A stretch of 64,000 nucleotides of DNA from Sphingomonas sp. (GTDB taxonomy: Bacteria; Pseudomonadota; Alphaproteobacteria; Sphingomonadales; Sphingomonadaceae): positions 248,001 through 312,000 of the forward strand of contig NZ_QFOB01000001.1 of the NCBI RefSeq assembly GCF_003248515.1, in the 5' to 3' direction. The notes beneath the pieces were generated by a model. That model worked only from the letters and a program-made list of their open reading frames with translations, was not told the DNA's origin and did not search any database. The position numbers and the translations under genes were made by a program. Below, piece by piece: positions 35,353 through 43,661 of this stretch. How positions within the stretch are numbered: position 1 is the first letter of the stretch; each line of letters opens with the position of its first letter.

Positions 35353-36858
35353 TCAAGGCGCCTGCACCGCGAATTCCAGCGCCTGCAGCGTCACCGCGGG
35401 CGTTGGCGCACGCTGGACGCGGCCGGCGATCCGGCCATGTTCGCAGGTCCACAGGAAGCGGCCCTCCATCGCCCAGTAAGGCGTGATCGGCGCATCCATA
35501 TCGCACGTGCCAACCTGTGCCTTCAGCCCCTCGATCAGCGCCTTCCAGCGCGGCGCATCGCGATCCATCAGCATGTTGTTGGCAAGCGGCGCGCTTTCGA
35601 TCGCGCCCGTCCGCCATACCGCGCGCGCCGCATCATAGGCCGAGGCGAGACCGGGGCTCACCTCCGTCCCGCGATCCTGGAGCGCGCCGGCCTTGTTCAG
35701 GGCCAGCATCGCGCGGAAGGCGGGCAGCGAGGCGCCGCCATAGGTCTTGCTGGCGAAGGCGAAGAGGCCGACGCCCTTTTCGGGCAGCAGCATCACCACC
35801 GATCCATAGCCGGGATAGCCGCCCGTATGCGTGACGACACGGCCCAGATCGCAATCGTCGATCACGCGCCACGCCATGCCATAGGCCACCGCCTGCCGGC
35901 AGGGCGCGCCGCCGATCGCGGGATTGCGCATCGCCGCCGTGGCGAAGTTCGCGCCGGTCACGATCTCGCGCACGGTGGCGCGCCCGACCGGACCGGTGTC
36001 GACCCCATCGCGCGCGGGCCAGGCGGAGAGCAGGAATTCCACCCATTTCGCATAATCGTTCGCGCTGGTCTCGACGCCGCCCATGGCACCGAACGCGCCA
36101 TCCTTCATATCCGGCTCGCGGACATAGCCATTGTCCTGCCAGCGATAGCCGATCGCGCGGGCGGAGGCGGGCGAGGCGAAGACGTCATAACCCGTGGACG
36201 CCATGCCGAGCGGAATCATGAAATTGCGGCGGATATACTCCTCGTAGCGGACACCCGAGACGTTCGAGACGATCCGCCCGAGCGTGGCATAGCCGAAATT
36301 CGAATATTCCATGCTCACACCCGGCGCGCGGGCGAAAGGCACGCCCGCCTTCAGCACGGCGGTGAACTCCGCTTCGGGCATCACCTGCTGGCGATCACCC
36401 CAGGGATTATCCTCGACGAAGCCGGCCGAGTGGGTGAGCAGGTTGCGCACCGTGATCTTCGGGCTGTCGGCCGTGGGATATTTCCAGCCCTTCAGCTCGG
36501 GCACATAGGTTTCGGCCGGCGCATCCAGCACGATCCTGCCTTCATCGCGCAGCTTCAGGATGGCGAGCGCGGTGAACGCCTTGGACATGGAGGCGATGCG
36601 AAACAGGCTGTCAGGCGAGACGGGCTTTTTCGAGACGACATCCTGCACGCCGACGCCCCGCACATGGACGAGCTTGCCATCGACAACGAGGCCATAGACG
36701 AGCCCCGGCACATGCGCATCGATCGCCCAATGATCGAAGATGCGATCCACTTCGGCGAGCGCCGCCTTGTCCGGCCCGATCCCGTCCGGCGCGGCCGCGG
36801 CGGCCGTTGTGCCACATCCGATCGCCATCGCGACGAATGCCATGAGCTGCCGAAGCAT
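35353..36858 (-). CDS. Serine hydrolase, class C beta-lactamase fold
   Basis: 501 residues with a signal peptide (MLRQLMAFVAMAIGCGTTAAAAA). Active-site set: Ser90-x-x-Lys93 (SMSK), Tyr185-Ser-Asn187 (YSN) and the HTGG segment that replaces the Lys-Thr-Gly triad. The family includes esterases, D-aminopeptidases and penicillin-binding-like proteins as well as AmpC; this length and the C-terminal extra beta domain (about residues 400-500) fit an esterase/peptidase better than a true lactamase. Exported to the periplasm. ATG 36858 follows GGGGGAA. Confidence 0.88.
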   Translation of the reverse strand: MLRQLMAFVAMAIGCGTTAAAAAPDGIGPDKAALAEVDRIFDHWAIDAHVPGLVYGLVVDGKLVHVRGVGVQDVVSKKPVSPDSLFRIASMSKAFTALAILKLRDEGRIVLDAPAETYVPELKGWKYPTADSPKITVRNLLTHSAGFVEDNPWGDRQQVMPEAEFTAVLKAGVPFARAPGVSMEYSNFGYATLGRIVSNVSGVRYEEYIRRNFMIPLGMASTGYDVFASPASARAIGYRWQDNGYVREPDMKDGAFGAMGGVETSANDYAKWVEFLLSAWPARDGVDTGPVGRATVREIVTGANFATAAMRNPAIGGAPCRQAVAYGMAWRVIDDCDLGRVVTHTGGYPGYGSVVMLLPEKGVGLFAFASKTYGGASLPAFRAMLALNKAGALQDRGTEVSPGLASAYDAARAVWRTGAIESAPLANNMLMDRDAPRWKALIEGLKAQVGTCDMDAPITPYWAMEGRFLWTCEHGRIAGRVQRAPTPAVTLQALEFAVQAP

Positions 36859-36910
36859 GCCGTTTCCCCCTGCCATGATCGAAAGACGATAGGATCTCAC
36901 ACGGCGCCGG

Positions 36911-37192
36911 TCACGCGCCCACCTTCGGCGCGACGAACTCGACCAGTGCCGCGACGACCGCGCCCGCCGCCGCCATTCCCGCCACGACCGGCAGCCAGGC
37001 GTGGGACAGGGCCGGATCGCCCTCCCACAGCAAGACCGCGACGAGGGCGACCGGCGGCAAAGCGACACGCAGCACCGCCGCGATCGCGCGCGCGCGCGCC
37101 GAAAGCCTCCGCTTGCGCGCGCCAACCTGCCCATAGGCGATCAGCACGAGATAGGTGGGCACGAGCAGCAGGAAGAAGGTGTCGAGCGTCAC
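36911..37192 (-). CDS. Small membrane protein coupled to vapC
   Basis: 93 residues with three hydrophobic stretches (about 3-20, 38-58, 66-88) separated by a basic loop GARKRRLSARAR. The GTG start overlaps the vapC stop (GTGA), so it is translated with the toxin-antitoxin pair. Unknown function. Confidence 0.6.
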   Translation of the reverse strand: MTLDTFFLLLVPTYLVLIAYGQVGARKRRLSARARAIAAVLRVALPPVALVAVLLWEGDPALSHAWLPVVAGMAAAGAVVAALVEFVAPKVGA

Positions 37193-37578
37193 GCAATTGG
37201 CTCCGGGGGCAGCGTCCAGTTTTCGACCTTGAGGCCGGGCATGTCGGCGAAATCGCGTTCGTTGCCCGTGACGAGCGTCAATCCGAGCGACAAAGCATGA
37301 GCCGCGATCAGCCGATCATAGCTTCCGCGCCTGAACGGCAGCATCGCATAGTGCTGCGCCGCCAGCTCGTCGAACGGCATGACGGGTATTCGCTGCCGAA
37401 GCACATCCAGCATCGAGACGGGCGGCGCCGTGCCATTCCCGCTTCCGCGGGCAACCTCCGCGAAGGCGATGGCCGAAATGACGAAATCATCCTCATCACA
37501 CTCGGAGGCCCGCCGCACCAGATTATCCTGCCCGGCCAGCAAAGCTATGCACGCGTCGGCATCCAGCAGATATCGCAC
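37189..37578 (-). CDS. vapC: VapC-type toxin, PIN-domain ribonuclease
   Basis: 129 residues with the PIN acidic set Asp6 (LLDADACI), Glu41 (AFAEVARG), Asp88 (SYDRLIAAHA) and Asp109 in TGNERDF. PIN toxins cut tRNA or rRNA when the antitoxin is lost. GTG start directly adjoins the vapB stop. All catalytic acids are present, so it should be active. Confidence 0.93.
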   Translation of the reverse strand: MRYLLDADACIALLAGQDNLVRRASECDEDDFVISAIAFAEVARGSGNGTAPPVSMLDVLRQRIPVMPFDELAAQHYAMLPFRRGSYDRLIAAHALSLGLTLVTGNERDFADMPGLKVENWTLPPEPIA

Positions 37579-37863
37579 CTAGCGGATCGCCTTCCAGCCC
37601 GGCCAATCGGCATCGTCCCAGATGCGCGGCGGCTCCTCGAACTCGCGCTCCTCCGGCTCGAAAGGCCGCAATCCGGGCATGGAACCGGCAAGACCATCGA
37701 GATTGATCTTGCGCTTCGGTCGCTCCGCGGGCTCGACCACATAGCGACCCTGTTCTTCGCGAAGCAGCATCTCCGCGCCTTCCTGGAAGCCCAGTGCCTT
37801 GGGGAGACGCAGCGCGAGCGAATTGCCGGACTTGAAGACCTTCGCGCGATATTCCTCGCTCAT
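37579..37863 (-). CDS. vapB: VapB-type antitoxin, AbrB-like DNA-binding fold
   Basis: 94 residues. N-terminal swapped-hairpin DNA-binding domain (YRAKVFKSGNSLALRLPKALGF, then GAEMLLRE) and an acidic, Trp/Pro-rich tail (EPEEREFEEPPRIWDDADWPGW) that should wrap the toxin. A double GTATATAC site lies 11 bases upstream, a likely self-operator. Confidence 0.92.
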   Translation of the reverse strand: MSEEYRAKVFKSGNSLALRLPKALGFQEGAEMLLREEQGRYVVEPAERPKRKINLDGLAGSMPGLRPFEPEEREFEEPPRIWDDADWPGWKAIR

Positions 37864-37873
37864 GCGAGCCTCC

Positions 37874-37893
37874 GTATATACGGGCGTATATAC
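37874..37893. promoter_or_regulatory. Probable vapBC operator
   Basis: Two copies of the palindrome GTATATAC separated by GGGC. The pair sits 10 bases before the vapB ATG, where the antitoxin would block its own promoter, and its last base is part of the rimM stop codon. Confidence 0.7.
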
Positions 37894-38360
37894 TAGGCGA
37901 TGAAGGCGGCGTCCACCACGAGGCGTTCGTCATTCCAGTCGGGCACGGCATCCTTGTTCATCGGCACCATGAAGGTGCCGCCGCCCTCCCGGCCGATCTC
38001 GATCACGTCGCCCGCGCCGAAATTCTCGACCGCGACGACACGGCCCAGCGCTTCTCCCGTATCCGAGAGGCACGGAAGGCCGATCAGATCGGCATGATAA
38101 TATTCGCCTGGCCCCAGCGTGGGCAAAGCGGAACGAGGCACGGAAAGCTCGGTGCCGCGCAGCAATTCGGCGGCGTTGCGATCCCCGATGCCCTCGAACC
38201 GGGCGATCGCCCCGTTGGCGCCATGGCGCAGCGACAAAAGGCGCAGATCGCGCCCGCCCGCGCGCACGCCGGGATAAGCCTTCAGATCATCCGTGAAGAG
38301 CTTCAGGCGGCATTCGCCGGCGATGCCGTGCGCGCCGATGATGACGGCCAAGGTCACCAT
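37893..38360 (-). CDS. rimM: Ribosome maturation factor RimM
   Basis: About 155 residues. N-terminal RimM barrel (VTLAVIIGAHGIAGECRLKLFTDD) and C-terminal PRC-type barrel (GEYYHADLIGLPCLSDTGEALGRVVAVENFGAGDVIEI). It helps assemble the 30S head near S19. I start at ATG 38360; a GTG 12 bases upstream is as likely, and an in-frame ATG at 38510 would add a Pro/Ala-rich segment that overlaps another small gene. Normally followed by trmD; here the vapBC insert comes first. Confidence 0.93.
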   Translation of the reverse strand: MVTLAVIIGAHGIAGECRLKLFTDDLKAYPGVRAGGRDLRLLSLRHGANGAIARFEGIGDRNAAELLRGTELSVPRSALPTLGPGEYYHADLIGLPCLSDTGEALGRVVAVENFGAGDVIEIGREGGGTFMVPMNKDAVPDWNDERLVVDAAFIA

Positions 38361-38394
38361 CCGCTCGCCCACGGCAGCGGCGGCGGGCGGCGGG

Positions 38395-38559
38395 TCAGCG
38401 GGGCGAGTCGGGTCCGCCCGCAGGGGCGTCGTCGGCGCCTTCGGCGGGCTCGGGCGCGGAGACGCCTTGCCCGCCATCGTCGAACCGTCCCTTGCCGGCG
38501 GCCGGCTCATCCTCGCGCGGCCCTTCGGCGGGATCGGTATGAATCGGGGCGGTGGCCAT
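38395..38559 (-). CDS. Candidate small protein between rpsP and rimM
   Basis: 54 residues from ATG 38559, which has the good ribosome site AAGGAGAG. The product is Pro/Gly/Ala/acid rich (MATAPIHTDPAEGPRE ... EPAEGADDAPAGG) with no fold expected. It ends 34 bases before the rimM start and may keep ribosomes moving through the operon. Function unknown; could be chance in GC-rich DNA. Confidence 0.45.
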   Translation of the reverse strand: MATAPIHTDPAEGPREDEPAAGKGRFDDGGQGVSAPEPAEGADDAPAGGPDSPR

Positions 38560-38616
38560 CGTGCCTCTCCTTGTCGTTTTCACGGCAGGACAACGCGCAG
38601 GCCACCGATCCGGTCC

Positions 38617-39018
38617 TCAAGCCTCGGCGGTCTCTTCGGCCGCGGCTTCTGCCACCGGCTCCGCCGCCGGCGGGTTGGCAGCGGCCTCGGCGGCGGCCAG
38701 CTTCTCGGCACGCTCCTTGGCCTTCTCGCCCGGCTCGGCCTTCTTCGGGTTGTTGCGCGCGGCGCGCTCCTTCAGACCGGCCGCGTCGAGGAAGCGGGCG
38801 ACGCGATCCGTCGGCTGCGCACCGACCGACAGCCAATGCTTGGCGCGATCATTGTCGAGCACGACGCGCTTGGCATCATCCTTGGCGAGGAGCGGATTGT
38901 AGGTGCCGATCTTCTCGATGAAGGCGCCATCGCGCGGGGCGCGCGAATTGGCGACGACGATACGATAATAAGGGCGCTTCTTGGAACCGCCGCGCGACAG
39001 GCGAATGGAAACGGACAT
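38617..39018 (-). CDS. rpsP: 30S ribosomal protein S16
   Basis: 133 residues. The first 80 are standard S16 (MSVSIRLSRGGSKKRPYYRIVVANSRAPRDG). An Ala/Glu/Lys/Pro tail of about 50 residues follows, an extension seen in other alphaproteobacterial S16 proteins. First gene of the operon. Confidence 0.98.
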   Translation of the reverse strand: MSVSIRLSRGGSKKRPYYRIVVANSRAPRDGAFIEKIGTYNPLLAKDDAKRVVLDNDRAKHWLSVGAQPTDRVARFLDAAGLKERAARNNPKKAEPGEKAKERAEKLAAAEAAANPPAAEPVAEAAAEETAEA

Positions 39019-39167
39019 GGGATATTCCTTCTTCTAGGTTTCGTTTCGCCGCCCCGGCGGAGGCCGGTGCCCATCTCTCCATCCGCTCGCGACAGTGCGT
39101 TGGGAGAGAGACATGGATCCCGGCCCCCGGGCCGGAATGACGAGATGGTTCGGGTCGGTCGTCTAAA

Positions 39168-40640
39168 TCAGCGTTTCTTCAGGAAATTCTGGAAACCCGG
39201 AGGGAGGCCCTGCGGATTGCCACCGCCGGGCAGGCCCGGCATGGGCGGCATGCCGCCCGGCGGAAGGCCTACGCCTTCCATCATGGCGTTGAGGTCACCC
39301 CCGCCGCCGCCGAAGAGCTTGGCCAACCCCTTGAGGCCACCCATCTTCTTCATCTTCTTCATCATGCCGGCCATCTCCTGATGCATTTTCAGGAGCTTGT
39401 TGACGTCCTGCACGGTCGTGCCGGAGCCCTTGGCGATGCGGATCTTGCGCTTGGCGGCGATGATCTCCGGCTTGGCGCGCTCCTTCGCGGTCATCGAGGA
39501 GAGCATCGCCTCCAGCCGCACCAGATGCCTGTCGTCGGCAGCGCCGCTCGCCATCGCCTGCTTCACCTGCTTCACGCCGGGCAGCATCGCGGCGAGGCCG
39601 GAAAGACCGCCCATCCGCTTCATCTGGTTGAGCTGGGAGCGCAGATCGTTGAGGTCGAACTTGCCCTCTTCCATCCGGCGGGCGAGCGCTTCCGCCTCCT
39701 CCACCTTGATGGTCTCGGCCGCGCGCTCCACGAGGCTGACGACGTCGCCCATGCCGAGGATACGGCCGGCAACGCGCTCGGGATGGAACTGCTCCAGCCC
39801 ATCCAGCTTCTCGCCCGTGCCGACGAACTTGATCGGACGGCCGGTGACGGCGCGCATCGAGAGCGCGGCACCACCGCGCGCATCGCCATCCATGCGGGTG
39901 AGCACCACGCCGGTGAGCGGCACCTGATCGGTGAAGCTCTTGGCGACGTTGACGGCATCCTGGCCGGTCAGCGCATCGACGACGAGCAGGATCTCGGTGG
40001 GATTCGCGATGTCGGCGACAGCCTTCATCTCGTCCATCAGCGCCTGATCGACATGGAGGCGGCCCGCCGTATCGAGCATCAGCACATCGAAGCCCTGCAG
40101 CTTCGCGGACTGGAGCGCGCGCCGCGCAATCTCCACCGGCTGCTGGCCGGGCACGATCGGCAGCGTCTGCACGTCCGCCTGGCCGCCGAGCACCGCCAGC
40201 TGCTCCTGCGCAGCCGGGCGATTGACGTCCAGCGACGCCATCAGCACCTTCTTCGCGCCACGCTCCTTCAGGCGCTTGGCGATCTTGGCGGTGGTGGTGG
40301 TCTTGCCGGAGCCCTGCAGGCCGACCATCATCACGATGGCCGGCGGGGTGACCTCCAGCATCAGATCCGACGCTTCGGCCCCGAGCATGTCGACCAGCGC
40401 ATCATGGACGATCTTGACGACCTGCTGGCCGGGGGTGACCGACTTCAGCACATTCTGGCCGACCGCCGCCTCCGTGGCCTTGTCGACGAATTCGCGCACC
40501 ACCGGCAGCGCGACATCGGCCTCGAGCAGGGCGATGCGCACTTCGCGCATCGCATCCCGCACATCGCTCTCGTTCAGCGCGCCACGGCCACGCAGACGAT
40601 CGAACGTCGCGGAAAGCCGATCGCTGAGACTGTCGAACAT
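39168..40640 (-). CDS. ffh: Signal recognition particle protein Ffh
   Basis: 490 residues. N domain, GTPase G domain (GLQGSGKTTTTAKIAKRL; DTAGRLHVD; TRMDGDARGG) and a C-terminal M domain with Met-rich helices and a flexible GGM/PGMP tail. Targets membrane proteins as they are made. ATG 40640 gives the normal N terminus MFDSLSDRLS. Upstream of rpsP on the same strand with a 150-base gap. Confidence 0.98.
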   Translation of the reverse strand: MFDSLSDRLSATFDRLRGRGALNESDVRDAMREVRIALLEADVALPVVREFVDKATEAAVGQNVLKSVTPGQQVVKIVHDALVDMLGAEASDLMLEVTPPAIVMMVGLQGSGKTTTTAKIAKRLKERGAKKVLMASLDVNRPAAQEQLAVLGGQADVQTLPIVPGQQPVEIARRALQSAKLQGFDVLMLDTAGRLHVDQALMDEMKAVADIANPTEILLVVDALTGQDAVNVAKSFTDQVPLTGVVLTRMDGDARGGAALSMRAVTGRPIKFVGTGEKLDGLEQFHPERVAGRILGMGDVVSLVERAAETIKVEEAEALARRMEEGKFDLNDLRSQLNQMKRMGGLSGLAAMLPGVKQVKQAMASGAADDRHLVRLEAMLSSMTAKERAKPEIIAAKRKIRIAKGSGTTVQDVNKLLKMHQEMAGMMKKMKKMGGLKGLAKLFGGGGGDLNAMMEGVGLPPGGMPPMPGLPGGGNPQGLPPGFQNFLKKR

Positions 40641-40700
40641 GGGCCTCGAACTCACCTTTTCCGCCTGAAGGCGGGGACGGATTTGCCCCAACGCAAGACG

Positions 40701-40730
40701 CGCCGGCGGACGAAACCTCGTCGGCCGGCG
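40701..40730. other. Long hairpin between ffh and proA
   Basis: CGCCGGC-G-GACGA, loop AACC, TCGTC-G-GCCGGCG: twelve base pairs with one G-G mismatch. No T run on either side, so not a terminator. It lies 60 bases upstream of ffh and 135 bases upstream of proA. A second perfect stem, TCGTTC/GAACGA (40767-40783), follows. These divergent leaders may fold as RNA or bind protein; role unknown. Confidence 0.45.
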
Positions 40731-40865
40731 TACACGCTCCCTGGGCGGAGTCGTGCTCTGATCGTCTCGTTCGTCAGGAACGAATGGCGGGCGCCCTAGC
40801 CGAAAGGGTGGGAAAGGGCAAGGATTGGCTAGGAGATCCGCCCGACCATGCTAAATGGCAGCGCC

Positions 40866-42134
40866 ATGACAGACGCGCTTCCCATCGATGCCGCCGCCCT
40901 CGTGAACGGGATGGCGGTCCGCGCCCGTGCCGCCGCAGCGATCCTCGCGCGCGCGCCAACGGAGCGGAAGGCCGCCGCCTTATCGCACGCGGCCCGCATC
41001 CTGCGCGGCGAAGCGGCCGCGATCCTTTCCGCCAATGCCGACGATGTCGCGCGCGCAGAAGCCGCCGGCCTCTCCTCCGCGATGCTGGACCGCCTGCGGC
41101 TGGACGAGAAGCGCATCGCGGGCATCGCGGGCGCGCTGGAAGACGTGGCGGCGCTGCCCGATCCGGTGGGTTCGACGATCGACCGCGTCGAGCGGCCCAA
41201 CGGCCTTTGCCTCAGCCGCGTCCGCGTTCCGCTGGGCGTGGTCGGCATCATCTACGAAAGCCGCCCGAACGTGACCGCCGATGCCGGCGCACTGGCGCTG
41301 ATGGCCGGCAATGCCGTGATCCTGCGTGGCGGATCGGAAGCGCGGGCCAGCAATCGCGCGATCCACGATTGCCTCGTCGCCGGGCTGGAAGCGGCCGGCC
41401 TACCCGCCGATGCGATCCAGTTCGTGCCCGTCACGGATCGCGCGGCGGTGGGCGCGATGCTGGCCGCGCAGGGCCTGATCGACGTGATCATCCCGCGCGG
41501 CGGCAAGGGCCTCGTCGCACGCGTGCAGGAAGAGGCGCGCGTTCCCGTGCTCGCGCATCTCGACGGGATCAACCACCTCTATATCGATCGCGCCGCCGAT
41601 CCGGCCAAGGCACTCGCCCTCACCATCAATGCGAAGCTGCGGCGCACCGGCGTCTGCGGCGCGACGGAAACCTTGCTGATCGATCGCGCCTATGCCGATC
41701 CCGCCCCGATCCTCGCCGCGCTGGCCGATGCCGGCTGCGAGGTGCGCGGCACGCCCGAAATCCTTGCGATCGAGCCCCGCGCCATTCCCGCGGATGCCGA
41801 GGACTGGGATACCGAATATCTCGAGGCGATCATCGCCGTGACCTTCGTCGACGGGCTCGCCGGTGCCACGGCGCATATCGCGGCCCACGGATCGCACCAT
41901 ACGGATGCGATTGTGACGGAGGATGAGGCGACCGCCGAAGCCTTCCTGGCCGAGGTCGATTCGGCGATCGTGATGTGGAACGCCTCCACCCAGTTCGCCG
42001 ATGGCGGCGAATTCGGGCTGGGCGCGGAGATCGGCATCTCGACCGGCCGGCTTCACGCGCGCGGCCCGGTCGCGCTGGAAGGGCTCACAACATACAAATG
42101 GCTGGTGCGCGGGACCGGTCAGACCCGGCCTTGA
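40866..42134 (+). CDS. proA: Gamma-glutamyl phosphate reductase
   Basis: About 422 residues; second step of proline synthesis. Aldehyde-dehydrogenase-like fold with VPLGVVGIIYESRPNVTADAG, the catalytic Cys in RRTGVCGATETLL and HGSHHTDAIVTED. ATG 40866 is chosen; an ATG 18 bases earlier is an alternative. The partner kinase gene proB lies 9 kb away at 50.9 kb. Confidence 0.96.
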   Translation: MTDALPIDAAALVNGMAVRARAAAAILARAPTERKAAALSHAARILRGEAAAILSANADDVARAEAAGLSSAMLDRLRLDEKRIAGIAGALEDVAALPDPVGSTIDRVERPNGLCLSRVRVPLGVVGIIYESRPNVTADAGALALMAGNAVILRGGSEARASNRAIHDCLVAGLEAAGLPADAIQFVPVTDRAAVGAMLAAQGLIDVIIPRGGKGLVARVQEEARVPVLAHLDGINHLYIDRAADPAKALALTINAKLRRTGVCGATETLLIDRAYADPAPILAALADAGCEVRGTPEILAIEPRAIPADAEDWDTEYLEAIIAVTFVDGLAGATAHIAAHGSHHTDAIVTEDEATAEAFLAEVDSAIVMWNASTQFADGGEFGLGAEIGISTGRLHARGPVALEGLTTYKWLVRGTGQTRP

Positions 42135-42838
42135 GAGACGGGGTCCGGCCGCGCCGCGCCGGAAAGCCCAGCCGCAGGCCGACCGGCCTGCTCGGCGGCT
42201 CCTTCAATCCGGCCCATGCCGGCCATCGCGGAATCAGCCTGGCGGCGATCGAGGCGCTGGATCTCGACGAGATGTGGTGGCTGGTCTCGCCGGGCAATCC
42301 GCTGAAGGCCGGCGCGCCCGACATGGCGCCGCTCGCGGCCCGGCTCGCCTCGGCCGAACGGATGGCGCGCGGCACGCGGATCGTGCCCACCGCGATCGAG
42401 GCGCGGCTAGGCACGCGCTATACCGTCGATACGCTGATCCGGCTCGTCAGGCTCTACCCCCGCCGGCGCTTCATCTGGATCATGGGGGCGGACAATCTCG
42501 TCCAGTTTCATCGCTGGAAAGGCTGGCGCAGGATCGCCCGCACCATGCCGATTGCGGTTATCGCCCGTCCGGGTTATGATGGCGCCGCCCTCAACGCACC
42601 TGCGATGGGTTGGCTGCGGCGCTTCGTCCGGCGCGCAGACCAGGAGAGACACTGGACGAAGTGGAGTCTGCCGGCGCTCGTGCTGCTGCGCTTCCGCCCC
42701 GATCCGCGATCCGCGACCCAAGCGCGCGGGCTGAGGCCCGATTGGTTCGTCTCCATCTCATCCCCGACGCCGCGCGACCGTTTGACGCGCCGCGTGCTTC
42801 CCCAGGAGGTCAATTGCCCGCTGCCGCCCAACCGCTGA
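42131..42838 (+). CDS. nadD: Nicotinate-nucleotide adenylyltransferase
   Basis: About 235 residues; makes nicotinate adenine dinucleotide. The nucleotidyl-transferase motif is GLLGGSFNPAHAGHRG (HxGH type) and the late ISSPTPRD matches the ISSTxxR motif. The best start is TTG 42131, overlapping the proA stop (TTGA); no ATG is placed suitably. The 3' end overlaps rsfS by 25 bases. Confidence 0.9.
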   Translation: MRDGVRPRRAGKPSRRPTGLLGGSFNPAHAGHRGISLAAIEALDLDEMWWLVSPGNPLKAGAPDMAPLAARLASAERMARGTRIVPTAIEARLGTRYTVDTLIRLVRLYPRRRFIWIMGADNLVQFHRWKGWRRIARTMPIAVIARPGYDGAALNAPAMGWLRRFVRRADQERHWTKWSLPALVLLRFRPDPRSATQARGLRPDWFVSISSPTPRDRLTRRVLPQEVNCPLPPNR

Positions 42839-43221
42839 CTCCTTCCGATCCGGGAGACAGTAGCGACCAGCTTCACACCATGGTCCTCGCCTCGCTGGAC
42901 GATGACCAGGCCGTTGAAACGGTTTCGATTCCGCTGGTCGGAAAATCCAGCATCGCCGATTACATGGTCGTCGCCTCCGGCCGGTCGAGCCGCCAGGTCG
43001 GCTCCATGGCTGCCAAGCTGGTCGACAAGATCAAGGCGATGACCGGGCGCAGCCCCCGCGTGGAAGGCATGCCCACCGCCGATTGGGTGCTGATCGATGC
43101 AGGCGACGTGATCGTCCATCTCTTCCGTCCCGAAGTCCGCAGCTTCTACAATCTGGAGCGCATGTGGGCATTTGGCGACGCGCCCGGCCGGCCGACCGAA
43201 TCGGGCCTGGGCGCCGCCTGA
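42814..43221 (+). CDS. rsfS: Ribosomal silencing factor RsfS
   Basis: About 135 residues; binds L14 and blocks subunit joining. Family core KSSIADYMVVASGRSSRQVGSMAAKLVDKIK and DWVLIDAGDVIVHLFRPEVRSFYNLE. The start is TTG 42814, set by a full AGGAGGT ribosome site inside the nadD end. Forms the conserved run nadD-rsfS-rlmH. Confidence 0.94.
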   Translation: MPAAAQPLTPSDPGDSSDQLHTMVLASLDDDQAVETVSIPLVGKSSIADYMVVASGRSSRQVGSMAAKLVDKIKAMTGRSPRVEGMPTADWVLIDAGDVIVHLFRPEVRSFYNLERMWAFGDAPGRPTESGLGAA

Positions 43222-43238
43222 TCCCGATCCAGCCCGGC

Positions 43239-43661
43239 GTGCTGCTCCATATCGTCGCCCGCGGGCGGATAGGCCGGGGGCCGGAAGCGGAGCTGGTCTC
43301 CCGCTATCTCGATCGTGTCGCCTGGCCCACCAGGGTGACCGAACTGCCCGATCGTGGCGGCCGGGTGCCGCCGCCCGCCACATCTTCCGTCACCATCATG
43401 CTGGATGAAAAGGGCGCGGCGCTCGGCTCCGTCGCCTTCGCCGGGCGACTCGGGCGCTGGCGCGATGACGGCGTGCGCGAGGCGCGCTTCCTGATCGGCG
43501 CCGCCGACGGCTTCGACGACGAGGCCCGCAGGCAGGCTGATCTGCTCATCAGCTTCGGCGCGATGACCTGGCCGCATATGATGGCCCGCGCGATGCTGGC
43601 CGAACAGCTCTGGCGCGCGACGAGTATCATCGCCGGCCATCCCTATCATCGCGAGGGATGA
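43239..43661 (+). CDS. rlmH: 23S rRNA (pseudouridine1915-N3)-methyltransferase
   Basis: About 140 residues of the SPOUT family: LLHIVARGRIGRGPEAELVSRYLDR at the start, FLIGAADGFDDEARRQADLLISFGAMTWPHMMARAMLAEQLWRA at the end. GTG 43239 gives the normal N terminus. Follows rsfS by 17 bases; its stop overlaps the next gene (ATGA). Confidence 0.94.
   Translation: MLLHIVARGRIGRGPEAELVSRYLDRVAWPTRVTELPDRGGRVPPPATSSVTIMLDEKGAALGSVAFAGRLGRWRDDGVREARFLIGAADGFDDEARRQADLLISFGAMTWPHMMARAMLAEQLWRATSIIAGHPYHREG

Noticed and set aside
35353..36858. Acquired beta-lactamase resistance gene
   Set aside because: Fold and SxxK/YxN motifs fit a broad hydrolase family; length and the extra C-terminal domain do not point to AmpC.
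39120..39135. Terminator between rpsP and ffh
   Set aside because: CCGGCCC/GGGCCGG leaves a two-base loop and no T run follows; at most a small palindrome.
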